A stretch of DNA of 35,136 nt from Streptomyces morookaense (GTDB lineage Bacteria; Actinomycetota; Actinomycetes; Streptomycetales; Streptomycetaceae): contig NZ_JABBXF010000100.1 in the NCBI RefSeq assembly GCF_013030945.1, positions 1 to 35,136 of the forward strand, given 5' to 3'. Of this stretch, positions 7,792-14,879 are shown piece by piece. Both the position numbers and the translations under genes were made by a program. Each line of letters begins with the position of its first letter. The first letter of the stretch is position 1. Under the pieces are notes generated by a model. It made no database searches. It was not told the origin of the DNA and worked only from the letters and a program-made list of their open reading frames with translations.

Positions 7792-8631
7792 CTACCGCCC
7801 CAGCCCGATCGGGTTCGGGTACCGCAGCTCCGCTGCACACGCCTCGGCCAACGGGGCCAGCACATCTGCCAGTTCACCGGCATCCGCCGGCACGGCCCGC
7901 CCCGCGGCCCGGTCCGTCGCCTCCTCGACCGCCGCCTGCAGGCGGCACCCCGCATCCGTGGCCCGCCCGTCCGCCCCCAGCAACCCCCGCTCCCGCAACC
8001 GCGATCCGGCCGCCTCCCACTCCTCGTCCGTCCAGCCCCGGTACGGCTGCAGCTCCGACCGCGGCAGGTCGATCCCCGCCCGCAGCACCAGCACCTCGCA
8101 CCCGTCCAGCCCGGCGGCCACCAGGGCCGCCACATGCCCGTCCCCGCGGTGCTCCCGCAGCACCGTCGCCGCCTGCCACAGCCGCTCCAGCGGCTCCTCC
8201 GGCAGGCCGAGCGCCGCGTTCGCGGCCGCCAGCACCCGGCCGGCGCAGTCGAGCCCGGTCACGCACGCCCCCAGCAGCTCCGCCGCCCGCTCCGCCTCCT
8301 TCTCCCGGCCGGCCAGCAGCCTCCGCAGGGCGGCCCGGGCGCCCGACAGGCGCAGTTCCAGGGCCCGTTCGGGCGGGGTGATCCCCCACACCTCCGGGAG
8401 TGCCCGCGCCACCATGGACGGCGCGAAGTTGAAGAAGGCCGCCGTCACCGGCTCCGGGGCGACGGGGCCCAACGGTGCGGCCCGGCCCGCGAAGTAGCCG
8501 CGCCGCCAGCCCCGCAGCCCCGCCTCCCGGAAGGCGTCCAGCGCCTCGGGCGCGAAGTAGGTGACCGCGTGCAGGGGTTCGGTCGACTGCCAGAGAGTAC
8601 GCGCCGCAACCCAGCCCGTCGTATCCGTCAT
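7792..8631 (-). CDS. SCO6745-family protein (uncharacterised)
   Basis: A 279-residue soluble protein resembling the family named after S. coelicolor SCO6745, recognised from ARTLWQSTEPLHAVTYFAPEA, GLRGWRRGYFAGRAAPLGPV and AAFFNFAPSMVARALP. The C-terminal half (around GWTDEEWEAAGSRLRERGLLG) looks like a winged-helix motif of MarR type, but no molecular function is established as far as I know. The ATG at 8631 has GGAGG 5 bases upstream, which beats the ATG at 8643. It begins 22 bases after ipdC on the same strand and so is probably the last gene of the echA20-ipdABC operon. A role in steroid catabolism is therefore possible but rests only on position. Confidence 0.75.
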   Translation of the reverse strand: MTDTTGWVAARTLWQSTEPLHAVTYFAPEALDAFREAGLRGWRRGYFAGRAAPLGPVAPEPVTAAFFNFAPSMVARALPEVWGITPPERALELRLSGARAALRRLLAGREKEAERAAELLGACVTGLDCAGRVLAAANAALGLPEEPLERLWQAATVLREHRGDGHVAALVAAGLDGCEVLVLRAGIDLPRSELQPYRGWTDEEWEAAGSRLRERGLLGADGRATDAGCRLQAAVEEATDRAAGRAVPADAGELADVLAPLAEACAAELRYPNPIGLGR

Positions 8632-8636
8632 GACCG

Positions 8637-8641
8637 CCTCC
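8637..8641 (-). promoter_or_regulatory. ribosome-binding site deciding the SCO6745-family start
   Basis: On the reverse strand GGAGG lies 5 bases before the ATG at 8631 and inside the reading frame opened by the upstream ATG at 8643. This makes 8631 the better start. Confidence 0.65.
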
Positions 8642-8653
8642 ATCCGTGCCGGC

Positions 8654-9718
8654 TCATCCCGGCTCGGGCAAGCCTCGCAGAGTCGCCTGCGCCTGCGCCA
8701 TGATCCGCTCGACCAGGGCGGCCACCGGGGGCAGGTCGTCGATCACCCCGGCGACCTGGCCGGCGGCCATCACCCCGACGTCCGTCCGCCCGTCGACCAT
8801 GGCGGCCTTCAGCAGCATCGGCGTGTTCGCGGCGAGCAGCACCTGGGCCCAGCCCAGCGCCTTGCCGTGCTTCAGGGCCAGGCCGTCGCGCACCAGGTCC
8901 GCCCAGCCCAGCCCGGAGAGCCTGCGGAAGGACGCGGCGTGCCGCAGGGCCCGCAGCAGCACGGCGGCCGCGCCCGAGCGCTCCAGTTCCGTGACGAAGG
9001 GGGTGCGCAGCATCCGGTGCGGGAGCCCGTCGACCTTGGACGTGACCGTCACGTCCCGTACGGACGCGCCGAGATAGGCGGCCTTGACCGGCGCCGGGAC
9101 CGTGCTGTCGGCCGTCAGCAGGAACCGCGTGCCCATGGCGATGCCCGCCGCGCCGTACGCGAGCGCCGCGACGAGCCCGCGGCCGTCGCGGAATCCGCCC
9201 GCGGCGACGACCGGGATGTCGACGGCGTCGACCACCTGCGGCAGCAGCACATTCGTCGCCACGTCCCCGGTGTGCCCGCCGCCCTCCGCGCCCTGCACGA
9301 CGACCGCGTCGGCCCCCCAGGCCGCCACCTTCTCGGCGTGCCGCCGGGCGCCGACGGACGGGATGACGACGACCCCGGCGTCCTTGAGCCGGGCCATCAG
9401 TCCGCAGGAGGGCGCGAGCGCGAACGAGGCGACGCGCACGCCCTCGTCGACGATGATGTCCGCCCGTTCCGCCGCGTCGCCCGCGTCCGCGCGGAGGTTG
9501 ACCCCGAACGGCTGCCGCGTACGGGCCTTCACCTCGCGGACGGCGGACCTGAGTTCGTCCGGCGTCATGGTCGCCGAGCCGAGGATGCCCAGCGCCCCGG
9601 CCTCGGCCACGGCCGAGACGAGCCGGGGGCCCGCGACCCAGCCCATGCCGGTCTGCACGACCGGGTGCCGCACCCCCACGAGCCGGGTCAGGGCGGTCGG
9701 CAGCTCGGGGGCGGTCAC
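8654..9718 (-). CDS. ipdC: flavin-dependent reductase IpdC (nitronate monooxygenase family)
   Basis: A 354-residue TIM-barrel flavoprotein of the nitronate monooxygenase family. FMN-binding features include HPVVQTGMGWVAGPRLV at the N-terminus, VVQGAEGGGHTGDV, VVAAGGFRDGRG and AAGIAMGTRFLLTADS. The length and the stretches LAANTPMLLKAAMVDG and GVMAAGQVAGVIDDLP match M. tuberculosis IpdC (Rv3553). That enzyme acts as a carbon-carbon bond reductase on a C/D-ring intermediate rather than on nitronates, despite the family name. GTG 9718 overlaps the ipdB stop by 4 bases. The neighbourhood makes this assignment strong; automated annotation would probably name it a nitronate monooxygenase. Confidence 0.9.
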   Translation of the reverse strand: MTAPELPTALTRLVGVRHPVVQTGMGWVAGPRLVSAVAEAGALGILGSATMTPDELRSAVREVKARTRQPFGVNLRADAGDAAERADIIVDEGVRVASFALAPSCGLMARLKDAGVVVIPSVGARRHAEKVAAWGADAVVVQGAEGGGHTGDVATNVLLPQVVDAVDIPVVAAGGFRDGRGLVAALAYGAAGIAMGTRFLLTADSTVPAPVKAAYLGASVRDVTVTSKVDGLPHRMLRTPFVTELERSGAAAVLLRALRHAASFRRLSGLGWADLVRDGLALKHGKALGWAQVLLAANTPMLLKAAMVDGRTDVGVMAAGQVAGVIDDLPPVAALVERIMAQAQATLRGLPEPG

Positions 9719-10458
9719 GGCCGCACCTCGCGGTCGCGCAGCCCCGCCGGGTCGAGCACCTCGCGGATCAGGCGGAGTTCGGCGTCCGTCGGCAGCCGCG
9801 TGACCGGAACCTCGCCGGGGATGTCGAGCGGGAAGCCGGTCGCCGCCTGCACGTCCTGTGCGGTGACGCCCGGGTGGAGGGAACGGACACGCAGTGTGCG
9901 GTCCGGGGTCTCGAAGTCCAGGACGGCCAGGTCGGTGACCACGCGGCGCAGACAGTGGAAGCGGGTCGCGGACGGGCCGGCGGCCGCCGCCCGGTCGTGG
10001 CCGACGCCGCAGACCATGTCGACCCGCTCGACCAGCACCCGGGGCGAGTGCCGCGGAATCCAGTAACTGACCGGATGATTCAGGGTGTTGACGGGCGCAC
10101 CGCGCACCCCGAGCAGCTGCCGGTCGGGGCGCCGCCAGTCGCCGATGCAGGAGATGTTCTGGTTCCCGTGCCGGTCCAGCTGGCTCGCGCCCATCATCAC
10201 GTGCCGCCGCCCGCCGGTGACCAGGGCCAGGTGCCGGCGGTAGGGCAGCCAGCCCTCGACGACGCGGGTCCCCTTCCCGGTCGTCAGCAGCGCCTCGCCG
10301 TCGGTGAGCAGCAGGCCGGGGGAGAAGGTGAGTTGCGCCAGCCGGGCGCCGATCGCGGGCACCCGCCCCATCGGGCTCGCCAGGATCTCCCCGTCCCCGC
10401 GCCAGGCCTCCGCGCAGGCCACGACGCACACCTCGGCCCGGCTCGCGCCGCCGCTCAC
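9715..10458 (-). CDS. ipdB: COCHEA-CoA hydrolase subunit IpdB
   Basis: A 247-residue protein with the fold of a class I CoA-transferase beta subunit. It matches M. tuberculosis IpdB (Rv3552) along its length: RAEVCVVACAEAWRGDGEI, SPGLLLTDGEA, RRHVMMGASQLDRHGNQNIS, GVRGAPVNTLNHPVSYW, SLHPGVTAQDV and the ending DPAGLRDREVR. With IpdA it forms IpdAB, which hydrolytically opens the last carbon ring of COCHEA-CoA rather than transferring CoA. The GTG start at 10458 overlaps the ipdA stop (GTGA), and its own stop overlaps ipdC, so subunit synthesis should be coupled. Confidence 0.92.
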   Translation of the reverse strand: MSGGASRAEVCVVACAEAWRGDGEILASPMGRVPAIGARLAQLTFSPGLLLTDGEALLTTGKGTRVVEGWLPYRRHLALVTGGRRHVMMGASQLDRHGNQNISCIGDWRRPDRQLLGVRGAPVNTLNHPVSYWIPRHSPRVLVERVDMVCGVGHDRAAAAGPSATRFHCLRRVVTDLAVLDFETPDRTLRVRSLHPGVTAQDVQAATGFPLDIPGEVPVTRLPTDAELRLIREVLDPAGLRDREVRP

Positions 10459-11324
10459 GTGGCCTCCCCGGTGAACTCCGCGACCGCGGCCCGGTAGGCG
10501 TCCTCATCCCCCGACAGAAAGCGCCGGGTGAACTCCTGCCAGGCCGCCGGATCTACGGCCGCCTTGGCGTAGGCCGCCTGGAACGCCTCGTCGCGCCCGT
10601 AGTCCGGCACGCAGGAGGTGAAGTGTGCACCGCCCGGGGCCTCTATGACCCCGGTGACGCAGTGCCGTTGCACCAGCAGCGTCTGCGGGGCCGTGCCGTC
10701 GGCGGTGAACTCGGCGCTCTCGACGAGGCGTTCGCAGGAGACGTACGCCTCCCGGGCGGCCTCGCAGAAGAGGTCGTCGAAGTACGGGTCCGGACCGAGG
10801 TACTGGGCGTTGCCGAAGGCGTCCGCCCGGTTGAGGTGCACCAGGGCGGCGTCCAGGGCGAGGGCGGGCACGGCGACGAGCTCCTCGCGGTCCGCGTACG
10901 GCGAAGTGACGGTCCGCAGGCCGGGGTTGACCCGCATCACGTCCGAGCCGAGCCCGGCCCGTACCGGCATGAACGGCAGCCGGTGGGCGGCGGCCGTCAG
11001 CCCCCACATCACCATCGCCTCGTCCAGCTCCGTCAGTTCCAGCGCGCCGCGCTGCCGGGCGGCGCGGAAGTGCGGTTCGAGCGGGATGGAGTCCAGCGTG
11101 GCGAACGCCGCCACGAGTTTGCGGATCTTCCCGGCGGCGGCCAGCAGGCCCACGTCCGGGCCGCCGTAGGAGACGACGGTGAGATCGGTGACGTCCGAGC
11201 GCAGCAGGGCCCGGACGAGAGCCATCGGCTTGCGCCGTGCACCCCAGCCGCCGATGCCGATCGTCATGCCGCTCGCCAGCCGGGAGACGGCCTCGTCCGC
11301 CGTCATGCGTTTGTCGCCCGTCAT
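10455..11324 (-). CDS. ipdA: COCHEA-CoA hydrolase subunit IpdA
   Basis: A 289-residue class I CoA-transferase alpha-like subunit. It follows IpdA (Rv3551) closely: SGMTIGIGGWGARRKPMALVRALLRSDVTDLTVVSYGGPD in successive pieces, then LPFMPVRAGLGSDV, DPYFDDLFCEAA and VIEAPGGAHFTSCVPDYGRDE. The acidic pair in ELTELDEAM, around residue 100, lies where the catalytic glutamate of IpdA is reported, as far as I recall. The ATG at 11324 has AAGGAG 5 bases upstream and overlaps the echA20 stop (ATGA). Generic pipelines would call this a CoA-transferase; the pairing with IpdB and IpdC and the operator point to C/D-ring hydrolysis. Confidence 0.92.
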   Translation of the reverse strand: MTGDKRMTADEAVSRLASGMTIGIGGWGARRKPMALVRALLRSDVTDLTVVSYGGPDVGLLAAAGKIRKLVAAFATLDSIPLEPHFRAARQRGALELTELDEAMVMWGLTAAAHRLPFMPVRAGLGSDVMRVNPGLRTVTSPYADREELVAVPALALDAALVHLNRADAFGNAQYLGPDPYFDDLFCEAAREAYVSCERLVESAEFTADGTAPQTLLVQRHCVTGVIEAPGGAHFTSCVPDYGRDEAFQAAYAKAAVDPAAWQEFTRRFLSGDEDAYRAAVAEFTGEAT

Positions 11325-12073
11325 GGCCGCTCCTTGCCGGAGAGGAACGTTTCACGGAGCCGGTCGGCGACCCCGTCGAGGGCGGCCTCGAAGGTGAAGC
11401 CCTGCTCGTAGCGGTAGCTGCGGCGGACGTCGACGGGGTCGATGCCGTTGAGCGCGGCCTTGGCCAGGCGCAGCAGCGAACCGTCCTTGGCGGCGATGTC
11501 GCGGGCCAGTCGGACGGCTGCCGAGGCCAGTTCGCCGCGGGGGACGACCTGCCACACGGAGCCGTGCCGGTGCAGCTCCTGTGCGCCGACGGTGCGCGCG
11601 GTGTAGAAGAGGGTGCGCATCAGGTGCTGCGGGACGAGCCGGGCGAGGTGGGTGGCGGCGCCGAGCGCGCCGCGGTCCAGCTCGGGCAGCCCGAAGACGG
11701 CGTCCTCCGAGGCCACGACGGCGTCCGCGTTGCCGACGAGCCCGATGCCGCCGCCCAGACAGTGGCCGTGCACCGCGGCGACGACGGGCACCTCGCACTC
11801 GTAGACGGCGGAAAACGCTGCCGCACAGGCGCGGTTGACGGCGGTAAGCGCCCGGTGGCCGGGCGTGCGGTGCACCTCCTTGAGGTCCACCCCCGCGTTG
11901 AAGCCGCGCCCGGCGGCGGCGAGGACGATGCAGCGGACGTGCAGGTCGGTGCCGGTGCGGCGGACGGTGTCGGCCAGGTCGTACCAGCCCTGTACGGGAA
12001 GGGCGTTGACCGGCGGGAAGTCCACGGTGACGACGGCGATGCCCGGTTCGGGACGTGCGGTGGAGATGCCCAT
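11321..12073 (-). CDS. echA20: enoyl-CoA hydratase/hydrolase EchA20
   Basis: A 250-residue crotonase with oxyanion-hole segments GRGFNAGVDLKE near 60 and GHCLGGGIGLVGNAD near 100. The run ALGAATHLARLVPQHLMR and the tail SYRYEQGFTFEAALDGVAD match M. tuberculosis EchA20 (Rv3550), which opens a ring of the HIEC-CoA intermediate by retro-Claisen-like hydrolysis just before IpdAB. The chosen ATG (12073) gives the short MGISTARPEPGIAVVTVDFPP start and has GGAAAGG 6 bases before it; longer versions would run through the operator. It is the first gene of the leftward echA20-ipdA-ipdB-ipdC-SCO6745 operon. Confidence 0.92.
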   Translation of the reverse strand: MGISTARPEPGIAVVTVDFPPVNALPVQGWYDLADTVRRTGTDLHVRCIVLAAAGRGFNAGVDLKEVHRTPGHRALTAVNRACAAAFSAVYECEVPVVAAVHGHCLGGGIGLVGNADAVVASEDAVFGLPELDRGALGAATHLARLVPQHLMRTLFYTARTVGAQELHRHGSVWQVVPRGELASAAVRLARDIAAKDGSLLRLAKAALNGIDPVDVRRSYRYEQGFTFEAALDGVADRLRETFLSGKERP

Positions 12074-12083
12074 CGGCTGCCTT

Positions 12084-12103
12084 TCCACCAAACGTTTGTT
12101 AGG
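12084..12103. promoter_or_regulatory. KstR2-like operator 2 between echA20 and the SDR pair
   Basis: TCCACCAAACGTTTGTTAGG is an imperfect palindrome (7 of 10 positions) around the core AAACGTTT, 11 bases upstream of the echA20 start. The inner 14 bases 12087-12100 match the remembered KstR2 motif AnCAAGnnCTTGnT at 8 of 10 fixed positions. Compared with operator 1 on the reverse strand, ACCAAAC and TTGTTAGG are shared. Its right arm again runs into a TAGGTA sequence (12100-12105) usable as a -10 for the rightward genes, the same arrangement as at 3700. Confidence 0.72.
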
Positions 12104-12150
12104 TATCGTGGTGACGGTACCAGTGGACCGCCTGCCGCGGGAGGCGCCGA

Positions 12151-12933
12151 GTGGGCAGAGCATGCGGCCTTGAGGGCCGCGTCGCCGTCGTCACGGGCGG
12201 GACGCGGGGAGTGGGCGCGGGGATCGCCCGCGCGTTCCTGCGCGCGGGGGCGCAGGTGGTCGTCTGCGCGCGCCGCCCGCCGGCGGAGCCGGTCGCGGCG
12301 GCGGGCCGTGCGGCCCGCTTCCTGCCGGTGGACGTACGCCGACCGGAGGCGGTGGCCGGGATGTTCGGGCGGATCGCCGAGGAGGCGGGCCGGGTGGACG
12401 TCCTGGTGAACAATGCCGGCGGCACCCCGTACAGACCGCTCGGGGCGACGGACGCCGCCGTACACGCCCGCATCGTCGAACTCAACCTCATGGCACCGCT
12501 GACCGTTTCGCTCGCCGCCCACCGCATCATGCGGGAACAGCCGGGCGGCGGCTCGGTGTTGATGATCGGCAGCGTCAGCGGCGCCCGCCCGTCACCCGGT
12601 ACCGCCGCGTACGGGGCCGCCAAGGCCGGGCTGGAACACCTCGCCCGCAGCATGGCGGTGGAATGGGCCCCGGCCGTGCGCGTCAACACCCTGGTGCTCG
12701 GCATGGTGCGCACGGAGTCGGCCCACCTGCACTACGGCGACGAGGACGGCGTCGCCGCCGTCGCCCGCACCGTCCCGGCGGGCCGGCTGGCGGAGCCGGA
12801 CGACGTGGGCGGGGCGGCCGTCTTCCTGGCCTCCGACCGGGCCGCCTACATCACCGGCGCGAGCCTGCTCGTCCATGGCGGGGGAGAGAGGCCGGCCTTT
12901 CTGGATGCCGCGAACGTCGATCGAGGGAGTTGA
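12151..12933 (+). CDS. short-chain dehydrogenase (Rv3549c-like), steroid locus
   Basis: A 260-residue NAD(P)-binding SDR. It shows VTGGTRGVGAGIARAF at the N-terminus, NNAGGTPYRPL, the serine in IGSVSGARPSPGTAAYGAAKAG (catalytic YxxxK) and the C-terminal ITGASLLVHGGGE. The SGxRPSPGTAAYGAAKAG stretch and the ending match the KstR2-regulon SDR Rv3549c as I remember it. Its exact reaction is not settled; an oxidoreduction of a C/D-ring intermediate is expected. The GTG start at 12151 is preceded by GGGAGG with 6 bases between. It is first of a two-gene unit divergent from echA20 under operator 2. Confidence 0.85.
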   Translation: MGRACGLEGRVAVVTGGTRGVGAGIARAFLRAGAQVVVCARRPPAEPVAAAGRAARFLPVDVRRPEAVAGMFGRIAEEAGRVDVLVNNAGGTPYRPLGATDAAVHARIVELNLMAPLTVSLAAHRIMREQPGGGSVLMIGSVSGARPSPGTAAYGAAKAGLEHLARSMAVEWAPAVRVNTLVLGMVRTESAHLHYGDEDGVAAVARTVPAGRLAEPDDVGGAAVFLASDRAAYITGASLLVHGGGERPAFLDAANVDRGS

Positions 12934-12937
12934 CCGG

Positions 12938-13825
12938 ATGACGGGAATCTGCGCCGGACAGGTCGCCGTGGTCACCGGCGCCGGCCGCGGCCTCGGCCGC
13001 GCTCACGCGCTGGCACTCGCGGCGGAGGGGGCCCGCGTGGTGGTGAACGACCTGGGAACGGACCGTGCCGGCGAGGGCAGTTCGACGGAGCCGGCACGGG
13101 AGGTCGTACGGGAGATCCGCGACCGGGGCGGCGAGGCCGTGGCCCACGCCGGGGACGTGGCGACGGGGGAGGGCGCGGCGTCGCTCGTCGCCACCGCCCT
13201 GGACGCCTTCGGCCGCCTGGACGTCCTCGTCAACAACGCGGGGTTCCTGCGGGACCGCATGCTGGTGAGCCTCGGCGAGGACGACTGGGACGCGGTCGTC
13301 CGCGTGCACCTCAAGGGCCACTTCCTGCCCATGCGCTGCGCGGCGGCCCACTGGCGCGCGGAATCCAAGGCGGGACGGGCGGTACGGGCGAGCATCGTCA
13401 ACACCACGTCGGGCGCGGGCCTGCTGGGGAGCGTGGGCCAGGCCAATTACGCTGCCGCGAAGGCGGGCATCGTGGCGTTGACCCTGGTGGCCGCGGCGGA
13501 ACTGGCCCGCTACGGGGTACGGGCCAACGCGGTTGCGCCCGCGGCGCGGACGCGGATGACGGAGGGGATTTTCGGGGACGGGCTCGGGGAACCGGGTGAC
13601 GTCTCACCGCTGGTGGTGTGGCTCGGTTCACAGGCTTCGGCGGACGTCACGGGCCGGGTCTTCGAGGCGGAGGGCGGCCGCATCACGGTGATGGAGGGGT
13701 GGCGGCGGGGGCCGACGGCGGACGGGGGCGGGCGCTGGACACCGACGGAGGCGGGGGGCGCTGCGCGCCGGCTGCTGACGGGGGCGCGGGCCCCGGGGCC
13801 GGTGTACGGGGCCGGCGCCCCGTAA
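12938..13825 (+). CDS. short-chain dehydrogenase (Rv3548c-like), steroid locus
   Basis: A 295-residue SDR, longer than average because of a C-terminal extension. Cofactor loop VTGAGRGLGRAHALAL, NNAGFLRDRML, VHLKGHFLPMRCAAAHWR, NTTSGAGLLGSVGQANYAAAKAG (catalytic YxxxK) and VTGRVFEAEGGRI are visible. These features, and a tail ending in PVYG, resemble Rv3548c and the hydroxyacyl-CoA dehydrogenase domains of peroxisomal multifunctional enzymes. The ATG at 12938 has GAGGGAG 8 bases upstream and begins 4 bases after the preceding stop; an upstream in-frame ATG at 12875 would overlap the previous gene and has no such site. Probably oxidises a beta-hydroxyacyl-CoA of the pathway. Confidence 0.85.
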   Translation: MTGICAGQVAVVTGAGRGLGRAHALALAAEGARVVVNDLGTDRAGEGSSTEPAREVVREIRDRGGEAVAHAGDVATGEGAASLVATALDAFGRLDVLVNNAGFLRDRMLVSLGEDDWDAVVRVHLKGHFLPMRCAAAHWRAESKAGRAVRASIVNTTSGAGLLGSVGQANYAAAKAGIVALTLVAAAELARYGVRANAVAPAARTRMTEGIFGDGLGEPGDVSPLVVWLGSQASADVTGRVFEAEGGRITVMEGWRRGPTADGGGRWTPTEAGGAARRLLTGARAPGPVYGAGAP

Positions 13826-13833
13826 GGGCAATG

Positions 13834-14009
13834 TGCGGCTCCGCCGCGTGGGCGCGACCAGGTGCGCCCGGTAAGGGGCGCGGGGAACTGCGCGACCAGC
13901 CCCCACCGGGCCGCAGTTGACGCACTACCTCGGGGGTCCGGGGCGTAGCCCCGGGTTCCTCGCCTGCGGGCGCGTCGTGGCTGCTCGCGCAGTTCCCCGC
14001 GCCCCTTAC
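13834..14009. repeat. dispersed hairpin repeat, copy B (longest perfect stem)
   Basis: This lies between two convergent genes (Rv3548c-like SDR and the ABC permease). Arms 13871-13895 and 13985-14009 are perfectly complementary over 25 bases, from GTAAGGGGCG to GAACTGCGCGA on the left. Between them a second hairpin CCGGGGC-gta-GCCCCGG sits at 13938-13954. The block 13834-13858 just before the stem is identical to 7642-7666 and 35059-35083, and 13880-13901 recurs at 29852-29873. Likely a two-way transcription terminator at the least. Confidence 0.85.
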
Positions 14010-14021
14010 GGGGCCCATCAG

Positions 14022-14879
14022 TCAGGACACGACATCCTTGGCACGGAAGTGCCGAAAGGCAAGGGCAACCAGGACCACCCCATAAGTCGCCGACAGGGCA
14101 ACCCCCTTCACCACCCCGCCCCACTCCGCATGCGGCTGCAGCAGATCCGCCCATGCGAACTGCCAGTGCGTCGGCAGCAGCTCGCGCCACGACCCCAGCG
14201 CGGTCACCGCGTCCAGGACGTTGCCCACGATCGTCAGGCCCATCGCCCCGCCCACGGCGCCCAGCGGCGCATCCGTGACCGTCGACAGCCAGAACGCCAG
14301 CCCGGCCGTGACCAGTTGGCCCGCGAACACGAACGCCACGGCGGCGGCGAGCCGCCACGTCGCCGTCCCGGCATCCAGCGTGCCCCCGGCAGGGATCCGC
14401 AGCGGGCCCCATCCGTACGCCGCCGTTCCGGCGACGAGCGCGACCAGCGGCAGCAGCACCATCGCGGCCGCGCTGAACGCCAGCGCCACGGTCAGCTTGC
14501 TCACCAGCAGCCGCCCCCGCGGCACCGGCGCGGCCAGCAGGTACCGCAGCGACGACCAGCTCGCCTCCGACGCCACCGTGTCGCCGCAGAACAGCGCCAC
14601 CGGCACCACCAGCAGGAAGCCCGCCGAGACGAACAGGCACGTCGCGGCGAAGTTCACCCCGGACGCCGTGGCGGTGTCCATCAGGGTGACCCGCCCGTCG
14701 CGCCCGGCCGGCTGCCCCCCGATCGCGAAGGCGGCGATCAGGACGAACGGCAGCGCCGCGAGAACGCCCCCGACCACCAGCGTGCGGCGCCGCCGCAACT
14801 GCCGTGCCGCTTCCACCCGCAGGGGCAGCGTGTGCCGCGCCCGGTAACCGGGTGCGGCAACCGGCGGTGCGATGCTCAT
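14022..14879 (-). CDS. ABC transporter permease (ABC-2 type)
   Basis: A 285-residue integral membrane protein with about six hydrophobic segments. There is one near residue 30-50 after a basic N-terminus (LRVEAARQLRRRRTLVVGGVL), and others around 80-105, 125-160, 175-200, 205-225 and near the C-terminus, which ends HFRAKDVVS. The ASWSSLRYLLAAPVPRGRLLVSKL segment is typical of ABC-2 permeases. ATG 14879 overlaps the stop of the hydrolase-ATPase gene (ATGA), so it is almost certainly the membrane partner of that ATPase in an exporter. Substrate unknown. The stop lies 12 bases from the right arm of hairpin copy B. Confidence 0.82.
   Translation of the reverse strand: MSIAPPVAAPGYRARHTLPLRVEAARQLRRRRTLVVGGVLAALPFVLIAAFAIGGQPAGRDGRVTLMDTATASGVNFAATCLFVSAGFLLVVPVALFCGDTVASEASWSSLRYLLAAPVPRGRLLVSKLTVALAFSAAAMVLLPLVALVAGTAAYGWGPLRIPAGGTLDAGTATWRLAAAVAFVFAGQLVTAGLAFWLSTVTDAPLGAVGGAMGLTIVGNVLDAVTALGSWRELLPTHWQFAWADLLQPHAEWGGVVKGVALSATYGVVLVALAFRHFRAKDVVS

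Noticed and set aside
8654..9718. Reading ipdC as a true nitronate monooxygenase (2-nitropropane dioxygenase)
   Set aside because: The family name is generic; overlap with ipdB and ipdA and the long match to Rv3553 favour a steroid-pathway role.
10455..11324. Reading ipdA/ipdB as a 3-oxoacid or glutaconate CoA-transferase
   Set aside because: Both subunits follow IpdA and IpdB in detail, and the neighbouring genes are the C/D-ring set.
7613..14009. The repeats as a CRISPR array or insertion sequence
   Set aside because: Copies are kilobases apart, differ in length, have no regular spacers, and there is no transposase or cas gene.
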